Part shown: positions 1-9,177 of the stretch, one piece after another
How positions within the stretch are numbered: the first letter of the stretch is position 1
Layout of the letters: each line of letters begins with the position of its first letter
Assembly: GCF_000372465.1 (NCBI RefSeq)
Contig: NZ_AQUZ01000007.1
Coordinates: 199,809 to 263,808, forward strand
Length of the DNA: 64,000 nt
Origin: Kribbella catacumbae DSM 19601
GTDB lineage: Bacteria; Actinomycetota; Actinomycetes; Propionibacteriales; Kribbellaceae
Direction: 5' to 3'
The notes under the pieces: generated by a model
Databases searched by the model: none
What the model saw: only the letters and a program-made list of their open reading frames with translations
Told to the model about the DNA's origin: nothing
Translations under genes and position numbers: made by a program

Positions 1-321
1 CGCACGGTGCCGGCCTGTGCGCAGGACGCCGCCCGCGTGAAGGCCAACGACGATCCAGAGATCCGATACGTCCGCTACGGCAGTCGCCGGGTGCCGTACT
101 GGGAGGCCGGCGCGGCAGTCGCGCCCTACGGCCAGGGCTACTTCACGGAAGGCGTAGGGGCGACCTTCATCGCAATGGCTGCCTTCGAAGCCCAGACCGG
201 TGTCTCCGGTTCCTGGGGAGGCTCGGAAGCCGGCTTCACCCCCGGCGGCCATGAAGGAGGCTTCGAAGGCGGAGGTGGTGACGGCGGCGGCGGTGGCGGC
301 GGTGGCGGTGGCGACGGCTGA
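1..321 (+). CDS. C-terminal part of a protein with a glycine-rich tail (partial)
   Basis: The frame is open from the first base, so the gene starts upstream of the window; a GTG at 7 is only an internal candidate. The visible 106 residues include a Tyr/Gly-rich stretch and end in a run of Gly with a few Asp and Glu from about residue 60 on. Such glycine-rich tails close several actinobacterial membrane proteins (for example the TIGR04222 group), but no domain here proves that. No function can be assigned. A terminator is not evident before the next gene. Confidence 0.5.
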   Translation, partial: RTVPACAQDAARVKANDDPEIRYVRYGSRRVPYWEAGAAVAPYGQGYFTEGVGATFIAMAAFEAQTGVSGSWGGSEAGFTPGGHEGGFEGGGGDGGGGGGGGGGDG

Positions 322-417
322 CTCGGATCGCCTGGGGTGGAAAGCGAAATGTCGACTGTTTCACGTGCAACGGTGACGAGGAGCAGTCCACCGGCTCAGC
401 TGGTCTAATCTCGCGGC

Positions 418-1035
418 GTGGACCTCTTGAGCAGTATCGGGTGGGGCGGATCGGCGCTGGTCGTCGTGTCGTTGCTGCAGACCCGGATCCTTCGGCTTCG
501 GCTGCTGAACCTGGTCGGCTGCGTGATTCTGGTCGGCTTCAACCTCGCCATTCCGGTGTGGCCGATGGTCGGGATGAACGCCGTTCTCGCCGTGATCAAC
601 GTCGTTCACCTGTGGCGCCTGCTCCGGCATCGCCATGACGATCACGAGTACGCCGTCCTGGAGGTGAACAGCACCGACGCCTACCTCGGGCACGTGCTGA
701 CCGCGCACGAGAAGGACATCGCCAAGTTCAACCCCGGCTTCGCCCCGGCGGCGAGCCCGTACGCGTTCCTGGTCCAGCACGGCGAACGCACCGTCGGCGT
801 GGTCCTCGCCCACGACGCCGGCTCCGGTCGCGCCCAGATCGACCTCGACTACGTGCTGCCGAAGTACCGCGACTTCACCCCCGGCGAGTTCGTCTACCGC
901 CGCAGCGACGTCTTCGCCGACCACGGCTTCCGCCAGGTCCTGGCCTCGCCCCGAATGCGCGACTCAGCCCCCTACCTCAACAAACTCGGCTTCCACCCCG
1001 AGGGCGAAAGTCTCGTCCTCAACCTCCCCCGCTGA
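418..1035 (+). CDS. YgjV-like membrane protein with C-terminal GNAT-like region
   Basis: The 205-residue product starts at GTG. Three hydrophobic helices fill residues about 7-66, in the style of the YgjV inner-membrane family. A soluble part follows from about residue 75, with short beta/alpha alternation and the ending PYLNKLGF, which resembles the last strand-helix of GNAT acetyltransferases. The acetyl-CoA loop is not clear, so catalysis is doubtful. It stands alone, with 45 bp to the palindrome ahead of the next gene. Membrane location is well supported; function is unknown. Confidence 0.6.
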   Translation: MDLLSSIGWGGSALVVVSLLQTRILRLRLLNLVGCVILVGFNLAIPVWPMVGMNAVLAVINVVHLWRLLRHRHDDHEYAVLEVNSTDAYLGHVLTAHEKDIAKFNPGFAPAASPYAFLVQHGERTVGVVLAHDAGSGRAQIDLDYVLPKYRDFTPGEFVYRRSDVFADHGFRQVLASPRMRDSAPYLNKLGFHPEGESLVLNLPR

Positions 1036-1044
1036 TCCTAAGTA

Positions 1045-1077
1045 GTAGAACTATACTTATTATAAGTATAGTTCTAC
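1045..1077. promoter_or_regulatory. 33-bp perfect palindrome with embedded promoter
   Basis: Two 15-nt arms, GTAGAACTATACTTA and its exact complement, flank TTA. The element is far more AT-rich than its surroundings. A TATAGT hexamer at 1067-1072 would start transcription at about 1079-1081, on the ATG of the ATPase gene, giving a leaderless transcript. A repressor bound to the dyad would cover this promoter. The dyad is seen directly; its role is inferred. Confidence 0.7.
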
Positions 1078-1080
1078 AAC

Positions 1081-2513
1081 ATGAGGAAGCCTGATCGAAT
1101 CTTCGCCCGCGACCAGGAGTGGGCTCATCTGGCCAGGTTCGCTGCCGGGCCGGCGGACCGTCCTCAACTCGGCGTGGTCAGCGGCAGACGGCGACAGGGC
1201 AAGACCTACTTGGTCGAGGGCCTCGCCGAACAGTCCGGCGGCCTGTATTTCGGCGCGACGCAGGCGACCGAACCGAGTCGCTCGCGCTGTTCGCCGCGGC
1301 GATCGGAGCGCACCTCGACGCGCCGTCGCCGCCTCGCTTCGACAATTGGGACGAGGCCATCCGGTTCCTCTTCTCGATCGACTCCGCCGGTCCGTTCGTC
1401 ATCGACGAGTTTCCCTATCTGAGTCAGGTATCGCCGGCACTGCCGTCGATCTTGCAGCGGGAGATCGACCAGGCAGCATCCGCCGGTCGGCGTACCAAGC
1501 TGCTGCTGTGTGGTTCCGCGATGTCGGTGATGGGTGGTCTGCTCGGCGGAACGGCTCCCTTGCGCGGGCGGGCGACGCTCGAGCTGGTCGTCCGGCCGTT
1601 CGACTACCTGCTGGCCGCCGAGTACTGGGGGGTCAACGACCCGCGTCTCGCCGCGCTGCTGCATGCCGTGGTCGGGGGCACACCGGCGTACCGGCGATTC
1701 GTCAACGACGACAGCCCGGATTCACTCGACGGATTCGACGACTGGGTACTTCGTACCGCGCTGAGCCCGGCGAGCCCGCTGTTTCGCGAGGCGCGGTATC
1801 TCCTCGAGGAGGAGATGAATGTCCGCGACGGCGCGCTCTATCACTCGGTGCTCGCAGCGGTTGCCGCTGGCAACAGTACGAGGGGTGGGATCGCCAACTA
1901 CGTCGGGCGCAAGGCGACCGACATCGGTCACCAGTTGATCGTCCTGGAGGACAGCGGTCTGTTGCGACGCCGACCGGACGTCTTCAGGTCGGGGCGGTCG
2001 GGCTACGAGGTGGCTGAGCCCCTGATCGTTTTCTACCATGTGGTGATGCGGCCGCAGTGGGGGCTGCTCGAAAGCGGTCGGGCAGCAAATGTGTGGGAGT
2101 CGGCCCGGCCGCGCTTCTCGTCGCAGGTCGTCGGACCGCACTTCGAGCAACTCTGCCGCGAGTACGCAATGGCTGCACCGGCCGAGCGGTTCGGTGAGTT
2201 GCCGGGCGAGATCGGCGCGGGCGTCGTCACGGATCATTCCCACCGGAGCCAGATCGAGGTGGACGTCGTTGTCCTCGCTCCCGCGATCTCCGGCCGACGG
2301 CGCAAGGTCTTGTCGCTCGGCGAGGCCAACTGGGGCGAGGTTATGGGGCAACGGCACGTCGGCCGCCTCGAGCGAGCGCGGCACTTGCTGTCCCGCGACT
2401 ACGACACGTCGGAGACGATCCTCGCCTGCTATAGCGGCGCCGGCTTCGAGCCCGGGCTTGACCCGAGCGTGCTGACCGTGGGCCTCGACGATCTGTACCG
2501 CCGACCCAGCTAG
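1081..2513 (+). pseudogene. Archaeal-type AAA ATPase with DUF234-like C-terminus, frameshifted
   Basis: The first frame encodes about 64 residues with a Walker A motif GRRRQGKT (residues 35-42), then diverges. A frame one base away continues from about 1270 as ESLALFAAAIG and runs to the stop at 2513. It contains a Walker B motif (VIDEFPYL), a winged-helix middle region, and a nuclease-like end with EVDVVVL and GEANW where relatives usually have E-A-K-W. One missing base near 1272 (gaaccgagtcg) would restore a protein of about 477 residues. These ATPases are often solitary; partners are unknown. It may be a true pseudogene or a base-call error. No ribosome site precedes the ATG, in keeping with a leaderless start. 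Confidence 0.75.
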
Positions 2514-2849
2514 CCCAGCTGTTTGGCGAAGCAGAGGGAGGCTGGTTCTTGTTCGAAGGGTGGGTAGGCCGGGATCGGGGTGTAGCCGTGGCGGGTGTAG
2601 AGGGCGATGGCTTCGTGTTGCTCGGTGCCGGTTTCCAGGCGGAGGGTGGCCGATGCAGCCGACCGGGGTGCCGTCCACGGTCAGCAGGATGAACTCGATC
2701 TCGGGGTGCAGGGTGACCAGCGGCTGGTCCTCGCCGTAGATCGCGTTCAGCTCGGCCTGTTGCGCGGTCGTCAGCGCGACGACGGCCGGGTCGGTCCGGT
2801 CAGCGGGCCGCAGTTCGACGCCCTCCATCAGTTGCACCCTGTCGGACAT
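2510..2849 (-). pseudogene. GNAT acetyltransferase remnant, internally deleted
   Basis: From ATG at 2849 the first 67 residues read as the N-terminal half of a GNAT enzyme, ending at the strand TPVGCIG. The next frame continues at about 2655 with LRLETGTEQHEAIALYTRHGY and a normal GNAT C-terminus ending at 2510. Between these parts a GNAT protein should have some 35 residues, including the R/Q-x-x-G-x-G/A loop that holds acetyl-CoA. They are absent and the frame is shifted, so this looks like a real deletion. Its stop lies directly against the stop of the converging ATPase gene. Confidence 0.75.
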
Positions 2850-2993
2850 GAGCCGGACGGTAGCAATCGGGCATGACGCTCCTGCTTCGCTTTCCTCACT
2901 CGCGGACAGGCGAGGAGTGAGGTCGACAGCGCGTCACTGATCGGTCGCGCTGAGGTCTTCCCAGATTCATCATTACCTCTCAGTATTTTCTGC

Positions 2994-4556
2994 ATGGCTC
3001 ACCTCACCCGCAGGACCGTCCTCGGCGCGATCGGCGCCGCCGGTGTCACCGCAGCAGCTCCGGCCACCGCCTGGAGCGCTGGTACGCCGATGCTTCGCGC
3101 CGCCGCCGACGCCTCGCCCACACTGGTTCGTGGCGCCACTTTCCCCGAGGGGATCATGGCCGGCGTACCGCGAACCGACGGCGCGACGCTGTGGACCCGA
3201 GTGCCACGAGGGGTGTTCGACGGCGACGCCGAGCTCGCCGTCGTGGTGTCGAAGCAACGGGATCTCACCCGGCCGGAGATCGTCCAGACGGTCATCGCCG
3301 AGAAGCGGTGGGACGGGTGCGTGCACTTCCCGGCGACCGGGCTCGCCGCCGGAGCGGAGTACTTCTACCAGTTCCGCGGCCAGGACACCGTGAGCCCGCT
3401 CGGCCGGTTCCAGACGCTGCGACCGGCCGACTCGAACCAGCCGGTCCGGATCGGCTTCTTCACCTGTCAGGGCTTCACCGAGGGGTACTACGCCACGCAC
3501 CGCCACCTGGCCGCCGAGGACCTCGACCTGGTGGTCTGCCTCGGCGACTACGTCTACGAAGCCACCGTGCCAGGGGTTCGCGGGATCGACCTCAACCTCT
3601 ATCCACAGATCCTGCCGACCATGCGGGCGAAGTACACGCTGTATCGCAGTGACCCGGACCTGCGCGCGATGCATGCGCAGCACGCGTTCCTGCCGCTGTG
3701 GGACGACCACGAGTTCCGGAACAACTACAGCCTGGACAACTGGACGCTGCCCGAGCTGTTCTTCAAGGAGAAGCGCAGTGCGGCCTGGCACGCGTGGTTC
3801 GAGCGGATGCCGGTACCGCGCTACAGCGGCGACATGACCCGCACCTACCGGTCGCTGAAGCTCGGCCGGACCGTCGAGTTGTTTGCCATCGACAACCGTC
3901 AGTACAAGGACGACCAGCCCTGCGACGACGGCGGCAGCATCATCTGCGAGGCCGCGGACGCGCCTGGTCGCAGCATGCTCGGCCAGGCGCAGAAGGCGTG
4001 GCTCGCGGACGGTCTGCGCTCGTCGGGCGCGCGGTGGAAGGTGCTCGCCAACCCGAACATGATGATGGGCATGGTCACCGGCGCCGCCGGCGAGCGCGCC
4101 TTCATGGACACCTGGGACGGGTACGGCGCCGAGCGGACCGAGCTGCTCTCGCTGGCGGCCGAGCGTGTGTCCGACTTGGTCGTAGTGACCGGCGACGACC
4201 ACGACACCTTCTCCGGCGAGCTGTGGGACACGGGCTTCGCGCCGGGCTCACCCGGCAACCCCGGTGGTACGCGCCGGGCCGGGGTCGAGTTCGTCGTACC
4301 GTCCGTGTCGTCGACCAATACGGGCGACACGAAGGGGGCGACCGGGGCGAAGGCGGACGAGCAGAAGCGGCTGCAGTACAACCCGCACCTCAAGCTGGTC
4401 GACATGCGCCAGCACGGGTACGGCGTCCTCGAGGTGACGCAGGACGATGCCAAGCTCGCCTACCGGGCTGTGGACAAGCTGCATGCCAATGCCGGAGTCA
4501 GTACCAGCTACCAGGTCCGTACTGCGCGCGGCAGCTCGACAGTAGAGGTGATCTGA
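2994..4556 (+). CDS. PhoD-like alkaline phosphatase, Tat-exported
   Basis: The 520-residue protein begins with a twin-arginine signal (RRTVLG followed by an Ala-rich stretch), so it is exported folded and probably acts outside the membrane. The PhoD N-terminal domain covers about residues 40-140. The metallophosphatase core has GDYVYE (about 184), WDDHEF (about 236) and GDDHDTFSG (about 400), the usual metal ligands. The family hydrolyses phosphodiesters or monoesters using Ca/Fe. The amidase gene follows after 7 bp and is probably cotranscribed. No Shine-Dalgarno motif is clear and no Pho box was found upstream. Confidence 0.9.
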   Translation: MAHLTRRTVLGAIGAAGVTAAAPATAWSAGTPMLRAAADASPTLVRGATFPEGIMAGVPRTDGATLWTRVPRGVFDGDAELAVVVSKQRDLTRPEIVQTVIAEKRWDGCVHFPATGLAAGAEYFYQFRGQDTVSPLGRFQTLRPADSNQPVRIGFFTCQGFTEGYYATHRHLAAEDLDLVVCLGDYVYEATVPGVRGIDLNLYPQILPTMRAKYTLYRSDPDLRAMHAQHAFLPLWDDHEFRNNYSLDNWTLPELFFKEKRSAAWHAWFERMPVPRYSGDMTRTYRSLKLGRTVELFAIDNRQYKDDQPCDDGGSIICEAADAPGRSMLGQAQKAWLADGLRSSGARWKVLANPNMMMGMVTGAAGERAFMDTWDGYGAERTELLSLAAERVSDLVVVTGDDHDTFSGELWDTGFAPGSPGNPGGTRRAGVEFVVPSVSSTNTGDTKGATGAKADEQKRLQYNPHLKLVDMRQHGYGVLEVTQDDAKLAYRAVDKLHANAGVSTSYQVRTARGSSTVEVI

Positions 4557-4563
4557 TGGTCCG

Positions 4564-5799
4564 GTGACCTCTTTGACTGTGCCATCTCTAGAGGGGATGG
4601 CGGCCGCTGTCCGTGCAGGTGAACTCGATCCGGTCGAGCTGGTCGAGCAAGCCCTGCAGCGAGCGACCGACGCGGCGAAGCTGAACGCGATAGTCCACCT
4701 GGATGCCGACGGTGCTCGGGAGGCCGCTAGGCAGGTGCCGCATGGTCCGCTGGCCGGCATCCCCGTGCTGGTCAAGGAGATCATCGAGGTCGAGGGACTG
4801 CCGTACCGCTGCGGCTCCGCCTCTATGCACGGAGTCGCGACGAGAGACGCCGAGGTCGTACGCCGGCTGCGCGCGGCCGGTGCAGTGATCATCGGGCTCA
4901 GCCACTCGCATGAGTTCGCCTACGGCTGCACCGGTACGTCGAACCGCGTCGGGCCGTGCCTGAACCCGCATGACCTATCGCGGATGACCGGCGGATCCAG
5001 TGCGGGCGCTGGTGCCGCAGTGGCGGCTGGTGTCGTTCCACTGGCGATCGGCACTGACACTGCGGGCTCTGTACGCACCCCGGCCGCCCTGTGTGGAGTG
5101 GTCGGCTACAAGCCGGCCCGGGACACTTTGCCGGTCAACGGAGTCTTCCCGCTCGCACAGAGCCTGGACCACGTGGGTGTGCTCACCACCTCCGTCGCCG
5201 ACGCCGTCTACGCGACTAGTGCGCTCTCCGACGAGCCCACAGCACCTACAGCCGGTACGCCGCGACTAGGGGTCGCCGCCAACCCGGAGTACAGGGACTA
5301 CGACCCGGAGGTCGGTGAGGCGTGGTCCCGTGCGATCGGCCGGCTCGAGACGGTGGAGGTGGAGCTGCCGGACTGGGCCGCGACTCTGCGGACGGGGCTC
5401 GACCTGCAAGGTCCAGAAGCCGTTGCCAATCACATCGGCCGCTCCACTGAGGATTACCAGCCCGACGTCCAACTGCGGCTGCGTGAAGCTGCCGAGGTCC
5501 CAGCATGGCGTTACGTGCAGGCGCGGGCCGAGGCGGCCGACCTAACGGCCCAACTGGCCGAGCTGCTGGACCAGGTCGACGCCGTACTACTGCCGACGGT
5601 GCCGATCGTTGCTCCACTCCTCGATGCAGCAGACGTCCGCGCACGCCTACTGCGCAACGTCCGCCTCGCCAACATCGCAGGCTTCCCCGCCTTCAGCATC
5701 CCCCTACCGACTACTGGCCTCCCGGTAGGCCTCCAGCTCATTGCCAGAGACAACCAGAAGGCCAGCGCCGTTGCAGCGTGGATCGAGAGTCAGTTGTAG
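4564..5799 (+). CDS. Amidase-signature enzyme
   Basis: The 411-residue product from GTG carries the amidase-signature triad: Lys71 in VLVKEI, the cis-Ser in GGSSAGAG (about 145), and the nucleophile Ser169 in GTDTAGSVRTPA. The family hydrolyses amide bonds of many small substrates; the substrate here is not readable. Bacterial AtzF/GatA-type relatives are usually 450 residues or longer, so this is a compact member. It lies 7 bp after the phosphatase gene, and its last 10 bp overlap the end of the converging GH30 gene. Confidence 0.88.
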   Translation: MTSLTVPSLEGMAAAVRAGELDPVELVEQALQRATDAAKLNAIVHLDADGAREAARQVPHGPLAGIPVLVKEIIEVEGLPYRCGSASMHGVATRDAEVVRRLRAAGAVIIGLSHSHEFAYGCTGTSNRVGPCLNPHDLSRMTGGSSAGAGAAVAAGVVPLAIGTDTAGSVRTPAALCGVVGYKPARDTLPVNGVFPLAQSLDHVGVLTTSVADAVYATSALSDEPTAPTAGTPRLGVAANPEYRDYDPEVGEAWSRAIGRLETVEVELPDWAATLRTGLDLQGPEAVANHIGRSTEDYQPDVQLRLREAAEVPAWRYVQARAEAADLTAQLAELLDQVDAVLLPTVPIVAPLLDAADVRARLLRNVRLANIAGFPAFSIPLPTTGLPVGLQLIARDNQKASAVAAWIESQL

Positions 5800-7703
5800 A
5801 GGCGGACGTCTGCGAGGGTCCACCAGTGGTCGCTGGTGCCGGTGGAGGAGATGCGGACGTAGCGGGCGCGTGTGGGCTTCACATCGAGGTTGGTGAGTTG
5901 GCCGGTGCCCGTGCCCGATGCCAGTGGTCGCCAGGTGGTGCCGTCGAAGCTGGTCGACACCTGCCAGCCTCGTGCGTAGTCGCCGGCGTTGCCGCCGCTG
6001 TCGATCGCGATCCGGCGGAACTGCTTCGCCGTACCGAGGTCGGCCTGCACATACTGCCCAGCGGCCTGCGCTGCTTTCGACTGCCAGACAGTGGAGCCGT
6101 CAGCGTCGAACGCCAGCGCCGCATCAGCAGCCGGTACTGCGCTCGCTGTCGCGCCTTCCAGCGACACAGGAGTCAGCAACGGCTTCGGCGAGCGCTCCCA
6201 GACGAACGTCCCGATCGCACCACCGGGCAGCGTGTACTCGAAGGACTGGTCGCCAACGGCCACGGCAAAGGTCCGCGGTTCGTCGTTCTCGTTGTGCACC
6301 AAGAGCGCCGTCGAGCCGTCCGGGTTCCGGAAGGCCGACGACATGAGCTGCCCGTTCCACCCGGTCGTCCCGTACGACGTACTGGCGATCCGCACCGCCC
6401 CGGTACGCACGAACTTCGACAGGTGCCCGATCGTGTAGTACTCCGCATCGGTGCTGACGCTGCCGTCCGGCTGCACGGTGACGAGTCCGGTGCAGGTGGT
6501 GCAGCCGCCGTTGTAGGGGCCGCCCTTGTCGTCCAGCGCGATGTTCCAGTTCACGACCGACTTGGACCAGTTGCGCGTCGTACCGAGCATCAGGGTGCGC
6601 GCGTGCCAGGTCAGCGTGCCCCGGAAGATCTGCGCCGGAGTGTCGTTCGGCCCGTGCGACCCGGAGCACTCGGTGAACCAGATGCCCTTGTCCGGGAAGG
6701 TCTGCTGCAGTGCGGTCTGCGCACTGGGGTTGCCGGAGTAGCAGTGGTACGCCGTACCGGCCAGCCACTTGCTGGCCGGACTGTCGAGCAGCTGGTACGG
6801 GTAGTCAGTCTCCGGGTCCTCACCGGGCGGGGTGTTGTTGACGTCGCCCGGGTGGGTCGACCAGTTGTGGTCATAGCCGAGGATCTTGGTCCGCGGGCTG
6901 TAGGCGCGCAGCAGCGGGCCGAGCTGCTCGATCACTGCGGCCTGCTGGCGGACGGGCATGTCCGTGCCGGGGTAGCCGCTCGGCTTGCGGTGCTGCGGCT
7001 CGTTCTGCACCGAGAGGAAGTCCACCGGTACGCCGGCCGCCTCGTACGCCTTCACGAACTTCACCAGGTAGCGCGCGTAGGCGTTGTAGATCGCTGGGTC
7101 GTCCTTGAGTCGGCCACCGACCAGTGAGTCGCCGGTCTTCATCCAGGCCGGTGGGCTCCACGGCGTCGCCATAACCTTCAGCGACGGGTTGAGCTGCTTG
7201 GCCCGGCGCAGCAGCGGCAGGATCTGCGCCTGGTCGTGCGAGATGGTGAAGTGCCGCAGCGGGAAGTCGGTCTGCCCGGCCGGTACGTCGTCGTACGTGT
7301 AGTGCTGTGGCGCCGCGGTGAAGTCGGACGAGCCGACCACCTGGCGGAGGAAGCTGACTCCGATGCCCTGGTCGCGGTCGAACAGCGAACGCATCGTCTG
7401 GTCGCGGACGGCGGGTGTCAGCCGATAGAGCACGGCCGCCGAGGAGTCGGTGATCGAGGCGCCGAAGCCGTCCATCGACTGGTACTTCGTTCCGGGGTCG
7501 ACCGTGATGGTCGTCTGCGCGCTTGGCCCCTTGCCGAAGGCGACGGGCGCCCGCTCGTGCAGCAGCTCGGCCCGGTCCGGGGTGGTCACCCAGACCCGCG
7601 CCTTGGTGGTTTTGGTGGTGGGCAGCTCAACTGCCTGGGCTGACAGGCCGCTGAGTAGTAGGGCGGAACCGGCCACGACGGCACCGATCGCAGGTCTCTT
7701 CAT
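5790..7703 (-). CDS. Secreted GH30 glycosidase with F5/8-type carbohydrate-binding domain
   Basis: The start is ATG 7703, which has AGGAG 5 bp upstream; an ATG 48 bp earlier would add a non-signal extension. The 637-residue product has a Sec signal (about 1-26), a GH30 barrel (about 50-480) with acid/base Glu235 in SVQNEPQH and nucleophile Glu345 in FTECSG, and a C-terminal discoidin/CBM32-like domain (about 500-637). GH30 enzymes cleave beta-glucosides, beta-1,6-glucan or xylan; the N-terminal layout fits the glucosylceramidase-like subgroups. A divergent LacI regulator 131 bp away probably controls it. Confidence 0.9.
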   Translation of the reverse strand: MKRPAIGAVVAGSALLLSGLSAQAVELPTTKTTKARVWVTTPDRAELLHERAPVAFGKGPSAQTTITVDPGTKYQSMDGFGASITDSSAAVLYRLTPAVRDQTMRSLFDRDQGIGVSFLRQVVGSSDFTAAPQHYTYDDVPAGQTDFPLRHFTISHDQAQILPLLRRAKQLNPSLKVMATPWSPPAWMKTGDSLVGGRLKDDPAIYNAYARYLVKFVKAYEAAGVPVDFLSVQNEPQHRKPSGYPGTDMPVRQQAAVIEQLGPLLRAYSPRTKILGYDHNWSTHPGDVNNTPPGEDPETDYPYQLLDSPASKWLAGTAYHCYSGNPSAQTALQQTFPDKGIWFTECSGSHGPNDTPAQIFRGTLTWHARTLMLGTTRNWSKSVVNWNIALDDKGGPYNGGCTTCTGLVTVQPDGSVSTDAEYYTIGHLSKFVRTGAVRIASTSYGTTGWNGQLMSSAFRNPDGSTALLVHNENDEPRTFAVAVGDQSFEYTLPGGAIGTFVWERSPKPLLTPVSLEGATASAVPAADAALAFDADGSTVWQSKAAQAAGQYVQADLGTAKQFRRIAIDSGGNAGDYARGWQVSTSFDGTTWRPLASGTGTGQLTNLDVKPTRARYVRISSTGTSDHWWTLADVRLYN

Positions 7704-7726
7704 CGTTCTCCTCAGGTCAACCCCGA

Positions 7727-7837
7727 TGTAACAAATGAAACAAGAACGCAATATCCGGGTCTCAGGAAACGATGGCAGGCGAACGCTGTCAAGATCATCT
7801 AGTCTGCTGAGTGTGAAACAAGCTGGTGTAACAAATG
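7727..7837. promoter_or_regulatory. Repeated operator-like motifs between GH30 and LacI genes
   Basis: TGTAACAAATG occurs at 7727-7737 and again at 7827-7837, exactly 100 bp apart. TGAAACAAG occurs at 7736-7744 and 7814-7822. The second TGTAACAAATG contains the ATG of the LacI gene. The paired layout across a divergent promoter suggests sites for the adjacent LacI-family repressor, although the motif is not the classical LacI palindrome. Confidence 0.5.
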
Positions 7838-8845
7838 CCTAGCAGGGCGACTGTGCGAGACATTGCGGCCGAGACCGGTGTATCGATCGCGACGGTCTCC
7901 CGGGTGCTCAACCAGCACGGGAGCGTCGCGCCCGAGACCCGTGAACTGGTCGAGCGAGCCGTCGAGCGGCTCGGCGTACGGGCACCGAGTCCGCGGGGCG
8001 GGTCGCCGAAGCCGGTCGGCGGAGCCGTCTACCTGCGCTGCCCGTATGTGCTGACCGACTATTTCGGGCTGATCGTCTCGTCGATCGCTGAGACGCTCGA
8101 TCGCCACGGGCGCCGGCTCGTGCTCAACGCGGGCGAGGCGACCCAGCACGACCAGGTGCTCACCAAGCTGCCCGCGCAGCGCGACCTGGCCGGCGGCATC
8201 CTGATCCTGCCGCCGGAGACGAGTGACGAGCTGATCCAGCTCCGCGCCCGCCGCTTCCCGTTCGTCGTCGTCGACCCCCGTACTCCGCTGCCGCGCGACA
8301 TCGCCGCCGTATCGGCCGCCCATTTCGCCGGCGCGCGGCAGGTCACCGCACACCTGGTCGGCTTGGGGCACACCCGGATCGGCGTCATCGGCGGCCCGAG
8401 CGAATGGCTGGCCAGCGACGCCCGCCTCGGCGGCCACGCCGCCGCGCTCGCCGACGCCGGAATCCTCCCCGACCCGGCCCTCGTCCGCCCGATCCAGCCC
8501 ACCACCGAACACGGCTACCGAGCCGCTGGCCAACTCCTGGATCTCCCCGACCGCCCCACGGCACTAGTCGCCTTCAACGACAAAGCCGCGGTTGGCGCCC
8601 TCCAAGCCGCCGCCGACCGCCACCTCGCAGTACCGGCTGACCTCTCCATCGCAGGCTTCGACGACCTGGACCTGAGCAGAGCCACGTCTCCAACCCTCAC
8701 CACAGTCCGCCAACCCCTCCAGGAAATGGGCCGAATGGCCGTCAGCCTCCTGATCCGCCTCCTGGACCGCCACGAACTAGAAGCCCTCCACGTAGAACTC
8801 GCCACCGAACTGGTCATCCGCAACTCAACATCCCCACCCCGCTAG
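7835..8845 (+). CDS. LacI-family transcriptional regulator
   Basis: The 336-residue protein has a typical N-terminal LacI helix-turn-helix (TVRDIAAETGVSIATVSRVLN, about residues 6-26), a hinge, and a periplasmic-binding-like sensor domain to the end (FDDLDLSRATSPTLTT near the C-terminus). It is divergent from the secreted GH30 gene, so it most likely represses that gene until a sugar from the substrate binds. There is no clear ribosome site, and the start codon sits inside a repeated motif, so autoregulation or a leaderless transcript is plausible. Confidence 0.92.
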   Translation: MPSRATVRDIAAETGVSIATVSRVLNQHGSVAPETRELVERAVERLGVRAPSPRGGSPKPVGGAVYLRCPYVLTDYFGLIVSSIAETLDRHGRRLVLNAGEATQHDQVLTKLPAQRDLAGGILILPPETSDELIQLRARRFPFVVVDPRTPLPRDIAAVSAAHFAGARQVTAHLVGLGHTRIGVIGGPSEWLASDARLGGHAAALADAGILPDPALVRPIQPTTEHGYRAAGQLLDLPDRPTALVAFNDKAAVGALQAAADRHLAVPADLSIAGFDDLDLSRATSPTLTTVRQPLQEMGRMAVSLLIRLLDRHELEALHVELATELVIRNSTSPPR

Positions 8846-9160
8846 CACCACCTGGCGCGAGCCTGGCCTAACTACAGCCGTGAGGTTCGGTGTCCGGCCG
8901 TCCCGGACCGCCACCACACACCAACCACGACTGGATGCATTCGGTTGAGCGTGCGCAGGTGTGTTACTAGGCAGAAACGGCAGGTTGGCATGTGGTGGCG
9001 GTCCAGGCCCGCGTACGGATTCGCCGATGGCGCCGATCGCTCGGGTCGCCACGCATGCACTGCCCTCCGTCAGGGCGGCGACACGCCGAGGTAAGCGTTG
9101 TCCGGCGGGGGTTGTGCGTGCGTGGACGTCCGGGGCTACAGCGAGCGGAGAGGTCCGGGG
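8846..9160. other. Intergenic region with no supported gene
   Basis: This 315-bp gap separates the 3' ends of the LacI and TetR genes. I see no convincing reading frame or strong terminator. The only structure is the duplicated 25-bp segment at its right end. Confidence 0.5.
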
Positions 9161-9177
9161 CTATAGCGAGCGGAGTG
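9128..9177. repeat. 25-bp tandem duplication at the TetR 3' end
   Basis: The unit gtccggggctayagcgagcgga occurs at 9128 and 9153 with one C/T difference. The second copy contains the stop codon and last codons of the TetR gene, so the first copy duplicates the gene's tail just downstream of it. Confidence 0.7.

Noticed and set aside
5505..7127. A 540-codon plus-strand frame
   Set aside because: Antisense to GH30 and continuing through the amidase end; no recognisable protein pattern.
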